A stretch of 64,000 bases of DNA from Prevotella sp. (GTDB taxonomy: Bacteria; Bacteroidota; Bacteroidia; Bacteroidales; Bacteroidaceae): assembly GCA_016291085.1 (NCBI GenBank), contig JAEEVW010000011.1:30509-94508 (forward strand), read 5' to 3'. Below are positions 36,733 to 46,978 of this stretch, one piece after another (within the stretch, counting starts at the first letter, position 1; each line of letters opens with the position of its first letter). The notes beneath the pieces are model-generated. The model did not search any database, was not told where the DNA came from, and saw only the letters and a program-made list of their open reading frames with translations. Position numbers and translations under genes: made by a program.

Positions 36733-38672
36733 ATTATTCAGATGAACGATTCGCTGACTTACAATTGCTCAGATACCGTTTAAACGGATTTGAGCAATTA
36801 TCTTTGTCTCAGAAAATATTAGTTTATTATCTATCGAAAGCGACTCTTTATGGTCGTGACATCACATTTGATCAGTTCGGTAAATACAACCTCCGCATCC
36901 GTAAGATGCTTGAGACGATATATACCGATTTGCGTATTCCTCACGATACAGAAGAGTTCAGGGCTTTAGAGATCTATCTAAAGCGGCTTTGGTTTTCCAA
37001 TGGCATTTATCATCACTATGGCTGTGAGAAGTTTACGCCTTCTTTTTCGTCAGACTATCTGCGTCAGGCATTGTACGTGGTCGATGCCACTCGTTTGCCG
37101 TTGCGTTCCGGGCAATCGGTAGATGAACTATGTGAGGAGTTGTTCCCTGTTATTTTCAATCCCGGTGTACTATCCAAACGCGTCAACAAGGCCGATGGAG
37201 AGGACTTGGTGGCAACCTCTGCATGTAACTTCTATGACGGTGTGACGCAACAGGAGGCCGAAGATTTCTATCAGCGTCAGAAATCATTGACCGCTGGCGA
37301 CACGCAGCCTATATCCTATGGCTTGAATTCGACGCTGGTCAAGGACGATAAGGGTATACGTGAAGAAGTATGGTCAGCAGATGGTCGCTATGCCAATGCC
37401 ATCCGTCACATTGTTTATTGGCTGGAGAAAGCCAAAAGTGTTGCTGAGAATGATCAACAGGCTCGCATCATCGAACTTCTGATACGATACTACGAGACGG
37501 GCAATTTACGCTTGTTCAACGACTACTGTATCGAATGGGTGTCTGAACACGAGGGTAGGATAGACTTCGTCAACGGATTCATTGAGGTATATGGTGACCC
37601 GTTGGCATTGAAAGGATCGTGGGAGGGTATTGTGGAATACAAGGACCTTGAGGCAACAAAGCGTACACAGACCATTAGTCGAAATGCCCAGTGGTTTGAA
37701 GATCATTCGCCTGTCGATCCCCGATTCCGCAAGCCTCAGGTAAAGGGTGTTACTGCTAATGCCATCTGTGCCGCTATGTTGGGTGGCGATGAGTATCCCT
37801 CTACCGCCATAGGAATCAACCTTCCCAATGCTGACTGGATTCGTGCTGAACATGGTTCGAAGAGCATTACCATCTCAAATATTACTGATGCCTACAATAA
37901 AGCTTCCCATGGAAATGGATTCAAGGAAGAGTTTGTTATTGATGCACCAACACTCTCATTAATAGAGAAATATGGTGATGTATGCGATAACCTTCATACC
38001 GACCTTCATGAGTGTCTAGGACATGGTAGCGGCCAGCTGTTGGTAGGTACTGATCCCGATGCGTTGAAAGCTTATGGAAATACAATAGAAGAGGCGAGGG
38101 CCGATCTTTTCGGACTTTATTACATTGCCGACACCAAACTTGTTGAGCTGGGCTTGGTTCCTGATGGCGAAGCATATAAATCACAGTACTATACCTATAT
38201 TATGAATGGTCTGATGACTCAGCTTATCCGTATTCAGCCTGGTGCACAGATAGAGGAAGCTCACATGCGTAATCGTGCTTTGATAGCCCACTGGTGCTAC
38301 GAGCAGGGTGACGTTATTCAGTTGGAGCGACATGATGGTAAAAGCTATGTTCGTATCAGCGACTACGAAGCGCTCCGTCAGCTCTTTGCACGATTGTTGG
38401 CTGAAATCCAGCGTATCAAGAGTGAGGGTGACTATGCTGCAGCCCGTATGTTGGTTGAGCGCTATGCAGTGCAAGTTGATCCGGACATTCATCAGGAGGT
38501 ACTGGCCCGTTACGAGAAATTGAATCTCGCACCATACAAAGGATTCATCAATCCCCAACTTCTCCCCGTTTACGATGATAAGGGTGAAATATGTGATATC
38601 GAAGTGAACTATTCCGAATCGTATGCCCATCAAATGCTTCGTTATAGTTCTGAATATGCTACGCTAATATAA
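36729..38672 (+). CDS. Dipeptidyl peptidase III (M49 metallopeptidase)
   Basis: 647 residues. Zinc site HECLGH (His427, Glu428, His432) and the second motif EEARAD (Glu454-Glu455). Cleaves dipeptides from the N-terminus of short peptides. No signal peptide, so likely cytosolic, unlike some Bacteroidota versions. ATG overlaps the upstream stop (ATGA), which suggests translational coupling with the H1-tailed regulator. Confidence 0.93.
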   Translation: MNYSDERFADLQLLRYRLNGFEQLSLSQKILVYYLSKATLYGRDITFDQFGKYNLRIRKMLETIYTDLRIPHDTEEFRALEIYLKRLWFSNGIYHHYGCEKFTPSFSSDYLRQALYVVDATRLPLRSGQSVDELCEELFPVIFNPGVLSKRVNKADGEDLVATSACNFYDGVTQQEAEDFYQRQKSLTAGDTQPISYGLNSTLVKDDKGIREEVWSADGRYANAIRHIVYWLEKAKSVAENDQQARIIELLIRYYETGNLRLFNDYCIEWVSEHEGRIDFVNGFIEVYGDPLALKGSWEGIVEYKDLEATKRTQTISRNAQWFEDHSPVDPRFRKPQVKGVTANAICAAMLGGDEYPSTAIGINLPNADWIRAEHGSKSITISNITDAYNKASHGNGFKEEFVIDAPTLSLIEKYGDVCDNLHTDLHECLGHGSGQLLVGTDPDALKAYGNTIEEARADLFGLYYIADTKLVELGLVPDGEAYKSQYYTYIMNGLMTQLIRIQPGAQIEEAHMRNRALIAHWCYEQGDVIQLERHDGKSYVRISDYEALRQLFARLLAEIQRIKSEGDYAAARMLVERYAVQVDPDIHQEVLARYEKLNLAPYKGFINPQLLPVYDDKGEICDIEVNYSESYAHQMLRYSSEYATLI

Positions 38673-38687
38673 AAAATGATGTAAGAA

Positions 38688-39341
38688 ATGAGAAGTGAGA
38701 TGGCAGATGTCAGTCAGAAAGTCAAGGAAATCAAGCAGTCGTTCCATCAGCTGATGGATGGTGCTGTGGCACAGTCCATGCGCGACAAGGGATTGAACTA
38801 CCACCTGAACTGGGGTGTAACCTTGCCGCGTTTGCGTGAAATGGCTGACGATATCAAGTCTGACTCCACACTCCTTACTCCTTCATTCTATGACCTTGCG
38901 ATTGCCTTATGGAAGGAAAACGTCCGAGAGTGCAAAATTCTGGCAACCATGCTAATGCCGCCAGAGCAAATACTCCCCGAGGTATGTGACATTTGGATGG
39001 AACAGATTCCCTCGCAGGAAATTGCAGAACAGGTATCTTTTAATCTGTGGCAGTATCTTCCATATGCCCCTGAAAAGGCATTCCAATGGATAGCATCCGA
39101 CAAGGAATATGATCAGTTGTGTGGCTTCCACGTTTTGTCCCGTTTGTTTATGAACGGTCAGGAGCCTAACGAACGTGGCATCAACGAATTCATCGACCAG
39201 GCACTTGTTGCCCTTCAGGGATCATTCGTGTCGGTACGAAAAGCTGCTATGCAAAGCATGATTCGCTTCTCGGAACTGGGGCTTGTCTACGAACGATTGG
39301 CAAAAAGTGCAACGAAATCAGTCAATTTAGAAATTTTTTAA
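38688..39341 (+). CDS. AlkD-like DNA alkylation repair protein
   Basis: 217 residues of HEAT-like helical repeats (LPRLREMADDIKSDSTLL, AIALWKENVRECKILATMLM) in the style of the AlkC/AlkD DNA glycosylase superfamily. Catalytic residues were not confirmed, so activity is uncertain. Third gene of this operon, 15 bases after DPP III. GTG/ATG alternatives exist; ATG at 38700 is possible. Confidence 0.75.
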   Translation: MRSEMADVSQKVKEIKQSFHQLMDGAVAQSMRDKGLNYHLNWGVTLPRLREMADDIKSDSTLLTPSFYDLAIALWKENVRECKILATMLMPPEQILPEVCDIWMEQIPSQEIAEQVSFNLWQYLPYAPEKAFQWIASDKEYDQLCGFHVLSRLFMNGQEPNERGINEFIDQALVALQGSFVSVRKAAMQSMIRFSELGLVYERLAKSATKSVNLEIF

Positions 39342-39383
39342 ATAATTCTTGCCGTTTTCTTTCTTTTTCTCTCACTTTTTTCG

Positions 39384-39391
39384 TAACTTTG
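39384..39391 (+). promoter_or_regulatory. -7 box of the Fur-family gene
   Basis: TAACTTTG, 30 bases before the ATG at 39422. Confidence 0.65.
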
Positions 39392-39421
39392 TGCGGTTTT
39401 TAACCGATTTAACCACATAAA

Positions 39422-39904
39422 ATGAAAGAAAACGTCAAGGCTACTGTCAGAAATATTCTGACTAGCTATTTGGAACAGAACCATTTGCGCAAGACTCCTG
39501 AGCGTTTTGCTATCCTTGATGCGGTATATGACAGCAATGAGCATTTCACTCTGGAGGAGTTGGGCGAGAAGTTGAACGAAAAAGAGCGGTTTCCTGTAAG
39601 TCGTGCCACTCTTTACAACACGTTGAAGCTGTTTATGGAACTGCGTCTGGTCATTCGTCACCGCTTCCAAGGTTCCACGAAGTACGAGGCCTGCTACGAC
39701 AACAACAGTCACTGTCATCAGATATGTACCGTTTGCGGAAAGGTCTCTGAGTTTAAGTCTGTCAAGATCAATGATGCTATTAGTGCGCTGCATCTGAAAC
39801 GATTCCGCAAGGATGGCTTTTCGTTGTATGTATACGGTATCTGTAGTACTTGTCAGGCCAAGATTACACGACAGCTCTCAAAACGAAATCAGTCAAAACA
39901 GTAA
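39422..39904 (+). CDS. Fur-family metalloregulator
   Basis: 160 residues. N-terminal winged helix (RKTPERFAILDAVYDSNEHF, VSRATLYNTLKLF) and C-terminal dimer domain with two zinc CxxC sites (CTVCGK and CSTCQA) and a His-rich NNSHCHQICT. Whether it senses iron, zinc or peroxide cannot be told. Promoter-proximal to purA and hisS. Confidence 0.92.
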   Translation: MKENVKATVRNILTSYLEQNHLRKTPERFAILDAVYDSNEHFTLEELGEKLNEKERFPVSRATLYNTLKLFMELRLVIRHRFQGSTKYEACYDNNSHCHQICTVCGKVSEFKSVKINDAISALHLKRFRKDGFSLYVYGICSTCQAKITRQLSKRNQSKQ

Positions 39905-39922
39905 AACAAAAGATAAATAACA

Positions 39923-41194
39923 ATGAATCAAGGAAAAGTTGATGTCCTGCTCGGTTTACAGTGGGGCGACGAAGGAAAAGGTAAGGTGGTCGACGTGCTG
40001 ACCCCTCAGTATGATGTGATAGCCCGTTTCCAAGGCGGTCCCAACGCAGGTCATACGCTCGAGTTCGAAGGCCAGAAGTATGTATTACGCTCTATCCCAT
40101 CAGGCATTTTCCAGGGTGGAAAGGTCAATATCATCGGCAATGGTGTAGTGCTGGCTCCCGATTTGTTTATGGACGAGGCTAAGGCATTGGAAGCCAGTGG
40201 CCATGAACTGAAGGAGCGTCTTCACATCTCAAAGAAGGCTCACCTCATCATGCCTACCCATCGTGTGCTCGATGCTGCCTATGAGGCTCAGAAGGGTAAG
40301 AACAAGGTGGGTACCACAGGTAAGGGCATAGGTCCGACGTATACTGATAAGGTATCGCGCAATGGCCTGCGTGTAGGCGATATCCTCGACAATTTCGAGG
40401 AGAAGTATGCAGCCCATAAAGCTCGTCACGAGGCCATCCTGAAGTCGCTGAACTTCGATTACGACATCACTGAGGTTGAGAAGAAGTGGTTAGAGGGTAT
40501 CGAATATCTGCGCCAGTTCCATCTGGTGGATAGCGAGCACGAAATCAATAATGTGTTACGTTCGGGAAGGAGCATTCTTTGCGAGGGTGCTCAGGGTACG
40601 ATGCTCGACGTCGACTTCGGAAGCTATCCTTTCGTAACCTCTTCAAATACCATTTGCGCTGGTGCCTGCACGGGTTTGGGTATTGGTCCCAACAAGATTG
40701 GCGAAGTGTTTGGCATCATGAAGGCCTATTGCACCCGCGTTGGAGCAGGTCCTTTCCCCACAGAGTTGTTCGACGAAACAGGCAAGAAGATTCGCGACCT
40801 GGGTCACGAGTATGGTGCCGTCACGGGTCGCGAGCGTCGTTGTGGTTGGATTGATCTTGTGGCTTTGCGCTACAGCATCATGGTGAATGGTGTCACCCAG
40901 CTTATCATGATGAAGAGCGACGTGCTTGATGATTTCCCCACCATCAAGGCTTGTACCGCTTATAAGGTGAATGGGGAGTTGACACGTGATTTCCCCTACG
41001 ATATTGAGAAGGGAATTGAACCAGTTTATGAGGAATTGCCAGGCTGGCAAACGGATATGACGAAGTTCACCAGCGAGGACCAGTTCCCCAAGGCCTTCAA
41101 AGACTACATCGCTTTCCTCGAGAAGGAACTCGAGACACCTATCAAGATTATCAGTATTGGTCCTGACCGTGCTCAGACTATTGTGAGAAAGTAA
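39923..41194 (+). CDS. purA: Adenylosuccinate synthetase
   Basis: 423 residues; GTP-dependent step from IMP to adenylosuccinate. Motifs: LGLQWGDEGKGKVVD, RFQGGPNAGHT, VGTTGKGIGPTYTDK, and TGRERRCGWIDLVALR. Starts 18 bases after the Fur-family stop. Confidence 0.98.
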   Translation: MNQGKVDVLLGLQWGDEGKGKVVDVLTPQYDVIARFQGGPNAGHTLEFEGQKYVLRSIPSGIFQGGKVNIIGNGVVLAPDLFMDEAKALEASGHELKERLHISKKAHLIMPTHRVLDAAYEAQKGKNKVGTTGKGIGPTYTDKVSRNGLRVGDILDNFEEKYAAHKARHEAILKSLNFDYDITEVEKKWLEGIEYLRQFHLVDSEHEINNVLRSGRSILCEGAQGTMLDVDFGSYPFVTSSNTICAGACTGLGIGPNKIGEVFGIMKAYCTRVGAGPFPTELFDETGKKIRDLGHEYGAVTGRERRCGWIDLVALRYSIMVNGVTQLIMMKSDVLDDFPTIKACTAYKVNGELTRDFPYDIEKGIEPVYEELPGWQTDMTKFTSEDQFPKAFKDYIAFLEKELETPIKIISIGPDRAQTIVRK

Positions 41195-41226
41195 AAGATA
41201 AAAAGTAAAAAGGTAAAATAAGAAAG

Positions 41227-42591
41227 ATGGCACAAAAGCCAAGTATACCCAAAGGAACACGCGACTTTGGCCCTATTGAAATGGCCAAGCGCAACTATAT
41301 TTTCAACACCATCCGCTCCGTCTATGAGCTCTATGGTTTCCAACAGATCGAGACACCAGCTCAAGAGACGTTGGCAACGCTGATGGGTAAGTATGGCGAG
41401 GAGGGCGATAAACTGTTGTTTAAGATTCTGAATTCGGGCGATTATCTCTCGAAGATTGACGACGAAGAGCTGAAAGAGCGCAATACGCTGCATCTGGCAT
41501 CGAAGATCTGCGAAAAAGGTCTGCGTTATGATTTGACAGTGCCCTTTGCTCGTTATGTAGTCATGCATCGCGAGGAGTTACAGTTACCCTTCAAACGTTA
41601 TCAGGTTCAACCCGTTTGGCGCGCAGACCGTCCTCAGAAGGGACGTTATCGTGAGTTCTATCAGTTTGATGGCGACGTGGTGGGATCAGACTCACTGCTC
41701 AACGAGGTCGAATTGATGCAGATTGTTGATACGGTGTTCACCCGTTTTGGTGTCCGTGTACAGATTAAGATTAACAACCGCAAAATTCTGACAGGTATAG
41801 CTGAAGTGATTGGTGCGGCTGACAAGATTGTCGATATCACGGTGGCCATTGATAAGTTGGACAAGATTGGTATCGACAATGTGAATGCCGAATTGCGCGA
41901 GGACGGGCTGACTGACGAGCAGATTCAAAAACTGCAGCCCATTATTATGCTTGAAGGTACTAACGAGCAGAAGTTGAATACGATTGCTGAGGTGCTTGCC
42001 TCAAGCGAAACAGGACTGAAGGGCGTAGAAGAAACCAAATTCATTTTGAATACGCTGACTCACCTTGGTACGCTGAAGAATGAAATCCAGTTGGACCTGA
42101 CTTTAGCTCGTGGCTTGAGTTATTATACGGGTGCCATCTTTGAGGTGAAAGCACTCGACACACCGATGGGCTCTATTTCGGGAGGTGGACGTTACGACAA
42201 TTTAACGGGTATTTTCGGTATGCCTGGTTTGTCGGGTGTCGGCATTTCATTTGGTGTCGACCGCATCTACGACGTGCTGAATGCACTTGACCTCTATCCG
42301 AAGGATTCAGTGATGACTACTCAGATTCTATTCATCAATTTCGGTGAACAGGAGACTGCTTATTGCCTACCTATTATAAATAAGGTACGCGCGCGAGGCA
42401 TTCGTGCTGAAATTTATCCCGATGCATCGAAGATGAAAAAGCAGATGTCGTATGCCAATGCCAAGCAGATTCCTTTCGTAGCATTGGCTGGCGAGAACGA
42501 AATTCAGGCAGGTCAAATTACTCTGAAGAACATGGAAACGGGTGAACAACAAATGTTGACGCCCGACGAACTTGTCGACAAACTATTGTAA
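41227..42591 (+). CDS. hisS: Histidyl-tRNA synthetase
   Basis: 454-residue class II enzyme. Motif 2 [20 protein letters not shown], His-binding [23 protein letters not shown], motif 3 [13 protein letters not shown], and a C-terminal anticodon-binding domain ([13 protein letters not shown]). The gap to purA is a GTAAAAAGG-type repeat. Confidence 0.97.
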   Translation: MAQKPSIPKGTRDFGPIEMAKRNYIFNTIRSVYELYGFQQIETPAQETLATLMGKYGEEGDKLLFKILNSGDYLSKIDDEELKERNTLHLASKICEKGLRYDLTVPFARYVVMHREELQLPFKRYQVQPVWRADRPQKGRYREFYQFDGDVVGSDSLLNEVELMQIVDTVFTRFGVRVQIKINNRKILTGIAEVIGAADKIVDITVAIDKLDKIGIDNVNAELREDGLTDEQIQKLQPIIMLEGTNEQKLNTIAEVLASSETGLKGVEETKFILNTLTHLGTLKNEIQLDLTLARGLSYYTGAIFEVKALDTPMGSISGGGRYDNLTGIFGMPGLSGVGISFGVDRIYDVLNALDLYPKDSVMTTQILFINFGEQETAYCLPIINKVRARGIRAEIYPDASKMKKQMSYANAKQIPFVALAGENEIQAGQITLKNMETGEQQMLTPDELVDKLL

Positions 42592-42602
42592 AATAAAATG
42601 AT

Positions 42603-42636
42603 AGACCCGAGTGAGAGAATCACTCGGGTCTTTTTG
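42603..42636 (+). terminator. Terminator after hisS
   Basis: 11-bp stem AGACCCGAGTG (42603-42613) / CACTCGGGTCT (42621-42631), then TTTT. Confidence 0.92.
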
Positions 42637-42662
42637 TTATTCAAATGCTCTTGGAAAAGCTG

Positions 42663-43736
42663 CTACAACATTCCTTTGGTTGAGGGAAGATCGTAGTGAT
42701 AGACGTCGCGACGGACAGCCATTTTCAGCGAGCGGGCCAAGGCCTTGAAGATGCCTTCAATCTTGTGGTGTTCGTTTTGTCCCTCAGCACGGATGTTCAG
42801 ATTCATTTTTGCAGCGTCTGATAAGCTTTTGAAGAAATGGAGAAACATCTCGGTGGGCATTTCGCCAATACGTTCGCGGTTGAATTCAGCGTCCCAAACA
42901 AGCCAGGGACGCCCGCCGAAGTCGAGGGCTACGGAGCAGAGACAGTCGTCCATAGGCAGGCAATAGCCGTAGCGCTCAATGCCACGTTTGTCGCCCAGTG
43001 CTTTCAGAATGCATTCACCCAGTGCCAATGCCGTATCCTCGATGGTGTGGTGCTCGTCGACGTGCAGGTCGCCACGGACTTGTATATCGAGGTCAATGCC
43101 ACCATGTTTGCCAATCTGTTCGAGCATATGGTCAAAGAATCCCAGTCCGGTTTTGATGTTGCAGCGCCCGCTTCCGTCAAGGTCAAGTCGCACAAAAATG
43201 TCAGTTTCTTTCGTGGTGCGTTTTACTTCGGCAGTACGTTCTCCGCCATAGGCGATTGATACAGCGCGATCCCATGATGCGGGGTCGTTGGCATCAATCT
43301 GCAGGAATCCGCAACCGATGTTCTCGGCAAAACGTCTGTCTGTCTCGCGGTCGCCAATGACGTAACTGCCAGCAATATCGTACTCGGGGTCATTCATGTA
43401 TTTTTCGACGAGTCCAGTCTGTGGCTTGCGCGTTGGTGCATTATCTTCAGGAAAATGTGGGTCGATGAGGATATCGTCGAATTCGACTTCCTCGCCGCGT
43501 AGTGTGTCGAGAATAAAGTTCTGAACGGGCCAGAATGTGTTCTCGGGGAATGCCGGGGTGCCCAGTCCGTCTTGATTGGATACCATCACGAAATGGTAGT
43601 CAGTGTGCTGTCGCAAGAAAGCCAGACTACTGATCGTGCGTGGTACAAATTGCAGCTTCTCGAACGAGTCAATCTGCTCGTCTTCGGGTTCTCGGATGAT
43701 GGTTCCGTCGCGGTCTATAAAGAGTATTTTCTTCAT
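42663..43736 (-). CDS. hisB: Bifunctional histidinol phosphatase / imidazoleglycerol-phosphate dehydratase
   Basis: 357 residues. N-terminal HAD phosphatase (FIDRDGTI with Asp8 and Asp10, [21 protein letters not shown]) and C-terminal IGPD ([29 protein letters not shown]). Steps 6 and 8 of histidine synthesis in one chain. Other his genes are not in the window. Confidence 0.97.
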   Translation of the reverse strand: MKKILFIDRDGTIIREPEDEQIDSFEKLQFVPRTISSLAFLRQHTDYHFVMVSNQDGLGTPAFPENTFWPVQNFILDTLRGEEVEFDDILIDPHFPEDNAPTRKPQTGLVEKYMNDPEYDIAGSYVIGDRETDRRFAENIGCGFLQIDANDPASWDRAVSIAYGGERTAEVKRTTKETDIFVRLDLDGSGRCNIKTGLGFFDHMLEQIGKHGGIDLDIQVRGDLHVDEHHTIEDTALALGECILKALGDKRGIERYGYCLPMDDCLCSVALDFGGRPWLVWDAEFNRERIGEMPTEMFLHFFKSLSDAAKMNLNIRAEGQNEHHKIEGIFKALARSLKMAVRRDVYHYDLPSTKGML

Positions 43737-43757
43737 GTAAATTTGAGCGTTGAGTGT

Positions 43758-44744
43758 TTACTGTTGAGCGTCGAACGGCTGATTCTCGGTACGTTCTTTT
43801 TCTCGGGTCTCGATGGAGCCGTAGACGTAGTAGTTGTGTACGAGTGTTACCTGACTGACGTAGAACTGAATGAAACTGCACAGCGCGGTAGTTCCGAAAG
43901 TCAGTGATACGATATAGGACGGCATCCCCAGTGCATCGCCCATAAGCAGTCCGAGATGCGCCTGCTGGTTGGCGAAGTTTAGAATGGTAGAAGGCAGTGT
44001 GACCACCATTGTGACGAGTAGTACGAACAATGCGCTGATGAAGAACACCAGGAACAAGAGTCCCCAATGGCGCAACCCCGTTGGATAGTTGCTGGCCAGC
44101 GTACGCCAGTATCCGCAGGGTGCTTCCATTACGTATTTCATCAGTACGTGGAATAGTGGCAGGTAGAACAGCAGGCATATAATCATCCACAGCGATAGTG
44201 CGCCGATGGTTGTCATCAGGTGGCGAATAATGATGCCTTGGTTCATCATCTCAGCCAGTATGAGGAATACTATGAACACTACGACGGGAATGAGCATGAC
44301 CAGCACGGTGAAGAATACACCCTTCAGCGAGCGCCCCATCAAGTGTGGCGATGCTGTCAGCCAGTGAGGCGGGGTAGTGATGGTGCCCGTTTCCTTATGC
44401 TCCTTTAGCTTGCTCAGGATGGGAGCCGACGCCAGCGACAATGTGGCAATGGACAGTACCGAGAGCGCCAATAGGGCCAATCCGGTCAGTGCATATTCAC
44501 GAAGTGTTTCCATCATGACACCCTGCATGGATGCCAGTTGTTGCTGCAATGCCAACGTCAGTTCGGGAATCTTGATAGCCGTCAGCGTGCCCAGTGCTCC
44601 ACAGCTCAGTGCGTAAAGCAGAGCCATCTGCCACGAAGCCTTGAACAGACGACGGAAATTACCAGTATAAAGTCGGAAGCCTGCCATTAATACGCGGCGG
44701 TAACCGCGCGGCTTCATCAGCGTTAAATCGTCTTGTTTTTCCAT
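43758..44744 (-). CDS. Polytopic membrane protein of unknown function
   Basis: 328 residues with about six hydrophobic segments (e.g. LALLALSVLSIATLSLASAP, VFFTVLVMLIPVVVFIVFLI). No recognised motif. It precedes hisB by 21 bases on the minus strand and probably shares its transcript. Confidence 0.75.
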   Translation of the reverse strand: MEKQDDLTLMKPRGYRRVLMAGFRLYTGNFRRLFKASWQMALLYALSCGALGTLTAIKIPELTLALQQQLASMQGVMMETLREYALTGLALLALSVLSIATLSLASAPILSKLKEHKETGTITTPPHWLTASPHLMGRSLKGVFFTVLVMLIPVVVFIVFLILAEMMNQGIIIRHLMTTIGALSLWMIICLLFYLPLFHVLMKYVMEAPCGYWRTLASNYPTGLRHWGLLFLVFFISALFVLLVTMVVTLPSTILNFANQQAHLGLLMGDALGMPSYIVSLTFGTTALCSFIQFYVSQVTLVHNYYVYGSIETREKERTENQPFDAQQ

Positions 44745-44763
44745 TTTTTTTAATTTACGGCTG

Positions 44764-44771
44764 CAAAGTTA
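44764..44771 (-). promoter_or_regulatory. -7 box of the membrane protein-hisB unit
   Basis: TAACTTTG on the minus strand, 19 bases before the ATG at 44744. Confidence 0.65.
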
Positions 44772-44846
44772 ATGAAAAAAGTGAAAAGAAGAGTCTGCGG
44801 AAGCAAATTTTTCACTTTTCACTCTTCACTTTTACCTTAATTTTTG

Positions 44847-44854
44847 TATCTTTG
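44847..44854 (+). promoter_or_regulatory. -7 box of the oxidoreductase gene
   Basis: TATCTTTG, 10 bases before the ATG at 44865, so the leader is about 4 bases. A GTGAAAAGTGAA-type repeat (44806-44835, minus reading) lies just upstream. Confidence 0.65.
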
Positions 44855-44864
44855 CACGCGAATT

Positions 44865-45848
44865 ATGAAAATAATCAAGTGGGGCTTCATCGGATGCGGT
44901 GAAGTGACGGAGAAAAAGAGCGGTCCTGCCTTCTCGGAAGTGGAGGGCTCGAGTGTCGTTGCGGTGATGAGCCGTGACGAACGCCATGCACGCAGCTATG
45001 CTGAGCGTCACGGTATACCCCGCTGGTATACCGATGCACAGGAACTCATCGACGATCCTGATGTGAATGCCGTCTATATAGCCACACCTCCGTCGAGCCA
45101 CGCCACGTTTGCCATTATGGCCATGAAGGCTGGCAAACCGGTGTATGTCGAAAAACCACTAGCGTCGACTTATGAGGACTGTACCCGCATCAATCGCATT
45201 TCTGCCGAGACGGGACAGCCATGTTTCGTGGCTTACTACCGTCGCTATCTGCCGTATTTCAATAAGGTACGTGAAATCGTGCAACGCGGTGTCATTGGCA
45301 AGGTGGTTAATGTGCAGGTGCGCTTTGCCGTGCCACCCCGTGAACTCGACTACACCAAGCCTGAGGAGTTGCCTTGGCGACTGCAGCCCGACATTGCTGG
45401 CGGAGGCTATTTCTACGATCTGGCTCCCCACCAGTTGGATCTGTTGCAGCACTTGTTCGGTGTCATCATTGAGGCCCGTGGCATTTGTGCCAATCGTGGT
45501 GGACTCTATAAGGCTGAGGACTCCGTCAGTGCTTGCTTCGAGTTCGAGAATGGGTTGCCCGGCTCGGGTTCGTGGTGCTTTGTGGCCCACGAGTCTGCCC
45601 GCGAAGACCGTATCGATCTGGTAGGCGATCGTGGCTCGGTATCGTTCTCTGTGTTCGACTATCAGCCTATCCGCCTGCATACCCTATATGGTGAGGAGAG
45701 TATTGCTGTTCCCAATCCGCCTTACGTTCAGTTCCCGCTCATCAAGAATGTGATAGAACATCTGCAGGGCATTGCTGTCTGCGAGTGTACCAGCGTCTCT
45801 GCCACGCCAGTCAATTGGGCGTTGGACCGCATTCTGGGTAAATTCTAA
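44865..45848 (+). CDS. Gfo/Idh/MocA-family oxidoreductase
   Basis: 327 residues. NAD(P)-binding N-terminus (KWGFIGCGEVTEKKSGPAFS) and the EKPLA motif (GKPVYVEKPLAST) with the catalytic Lys; C-terminal mixed fold with GGGYFYDLAPHQLDLLQH. Oxidises or reduces a sugar or cyclitol not identifiable here. Start at 44865 chosen from the promoter position. Confidence 0.92.
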   Translation: MKIIKWGFIGCGEVTEKKSGPAFSEVEGSSVVAVMSRDERHARSYAERHGIPRWYTDAQELIDDPDVNAVYIATPPSSHATFAIMAMKAGKPVYVEKPLASTYEDCTRINRISAETGQPCFVAYYRRYLPYFNKVREIVQRGVIGKVVNVQVRFAVPPRELDYTKPEELPWRLQPDIAGGGYFYDLAPHQLDLLQHLFGVIIEARGICANRGGLYKAEDSVSACFEFENGLPGSGSWCFVAHESAREDRIDLVGDRGSVSFSVFDYQPIRLHTLYGEESIAVPNPPYVQFPLIKNVIEHLQGIAVCECTSVSATPVNWALDRILGKF

Positions 45849-45862
45849 TGTAGTGTGTGACG

Positions 45863-46948
45863 ATGAGGAAGGTGCTGACGATACTGATGCTAATGACGAG
45901 TCTGAGCCTGATGGCCAACGACCCGTTGCTGTCGGACTCGCTGGCCGTTTCGGAACAACCACCAAAAGAAAACTGGTTCAAGCGCACGCTGCGAAAGTTT
46001 ACGGAAATAGACACCAGCTATGTCGAACCTCAGCACTACAACTGGGCGTTTATGCTTCAGGGCACCTACAACTATGACATCTACCGGCTTAGCACTTCGG
46101 GTGAAAACGAACAAAAGGTGACTTTTGCCCCTGCTCCTACGTTCAAGTTCGGACCTTATTTCGGATGGCGCTGGATATTCCTGGGCTATACGATAGACCT
46201 GAAGAGTCTTAGTTTTAGCAGCACCAAGCAGGAGTTCGATTTCAGCTTCTATGCTGCGCAGGTAGGCATCGATTTGTTCTACCGCCGCACGGGCAGCGAC
46301 TATATGATCCGTAATGTGGATTTTGGAAAAGAAGTCAATACCGCTATGCTCGAGGATGTCAGTTTCGACGGACTGAGCGTGGGCATTACGGGATTCAACG
46401 CCTATTATATCTTCAACCACAAGCGTTTCTCGTATCCTGCAGCCTTCAACCAGAGTACGATGCAGAAAATCAGTTGTGGCTCTTGGATGGCAGGACTGGG
46501 ATATATGCGCAACAAGCTGGCTTTCGACTACGACAAGATGCAGGATCTGATGTCTGAGCGTTTGTCAGATGATGTAAAACTGGACAGCGGACTGATGTTC
46601 AACAGTGTGAAGTATTATAACGTGAATGCATCGGTGGGTTATGCCTACAACTGGGTGTTTGCCCGCAACTGTCTGTTTTGCTCCAGTTTGTCGATGGCTC
46701 TTGCCTACAAGAAGACACGCGGTGAAACCATTGATGAAGACAAAAAGGGATTTAACCTTAAGAATTTCAATGTGGACGGCATTGGACGTTTCGGCATTGT
46801 CTGGAACAACAACAAGTGGTATGCCGGGGCTTCGGCCATCGTCCGTCTCTATAACTACCATACATCGCGCTTTTCAGCCAACAACATCTTTGGTAGTTTA
46901 AATATCTATGCCGGATTTAATTTCGGGCCTCGGAAGGGGTATAAGTAG
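45863..46948 (+). CDS. DUF4421 outer-membrane-like protein
   Basis: 361 residues with a signal peptide (VLTILMLMTSLSLMAND). The rest is rich in alternating aromatic strands ending in NIYAGFNFGPRKGYK, typical of an outer-membrane beta-barrel; matches the DUF4421 family of Bacteroidota. Function unknown. GTG two codons upstream is an alternative start. Confidence 0.82.
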   Translation: MRKVLTILMLMTSLSLMANDPLLSDSLAVSEQPPKENWFKRTLRKFTEIDTSYVEPQHYNWAFMLQGTYNYDIYRLSTSGENEQKVTFAPAPTFKFGPYFGWRWIFLGYTIDLKSLSFSSTKQEFDFSFYAAQVGIDLFYRRTGSDYMIRNVDFGKEVNTAMLEDVSFDGLSVGITGFNAYYIFNHKRFSYPAAFNQSTMQKISCGSWMAGLGYMRNKLAFDYDKMQDLMSERLSDDVKLDSGLMFNSVKYYNVNASVGYAYNWVFARNCLFCSSLSMALAYKKTRGETIDEDKKGFNLKNFNVDGIGRFGIVWNNNKWYAGASAIVRLYNYHTSRFSANNIFGSLNIYAGFNFGPRKGYK

Positions 46949-46978
46949 AGTTGAGAGTTAAGAGTATAGAGTTTAGTG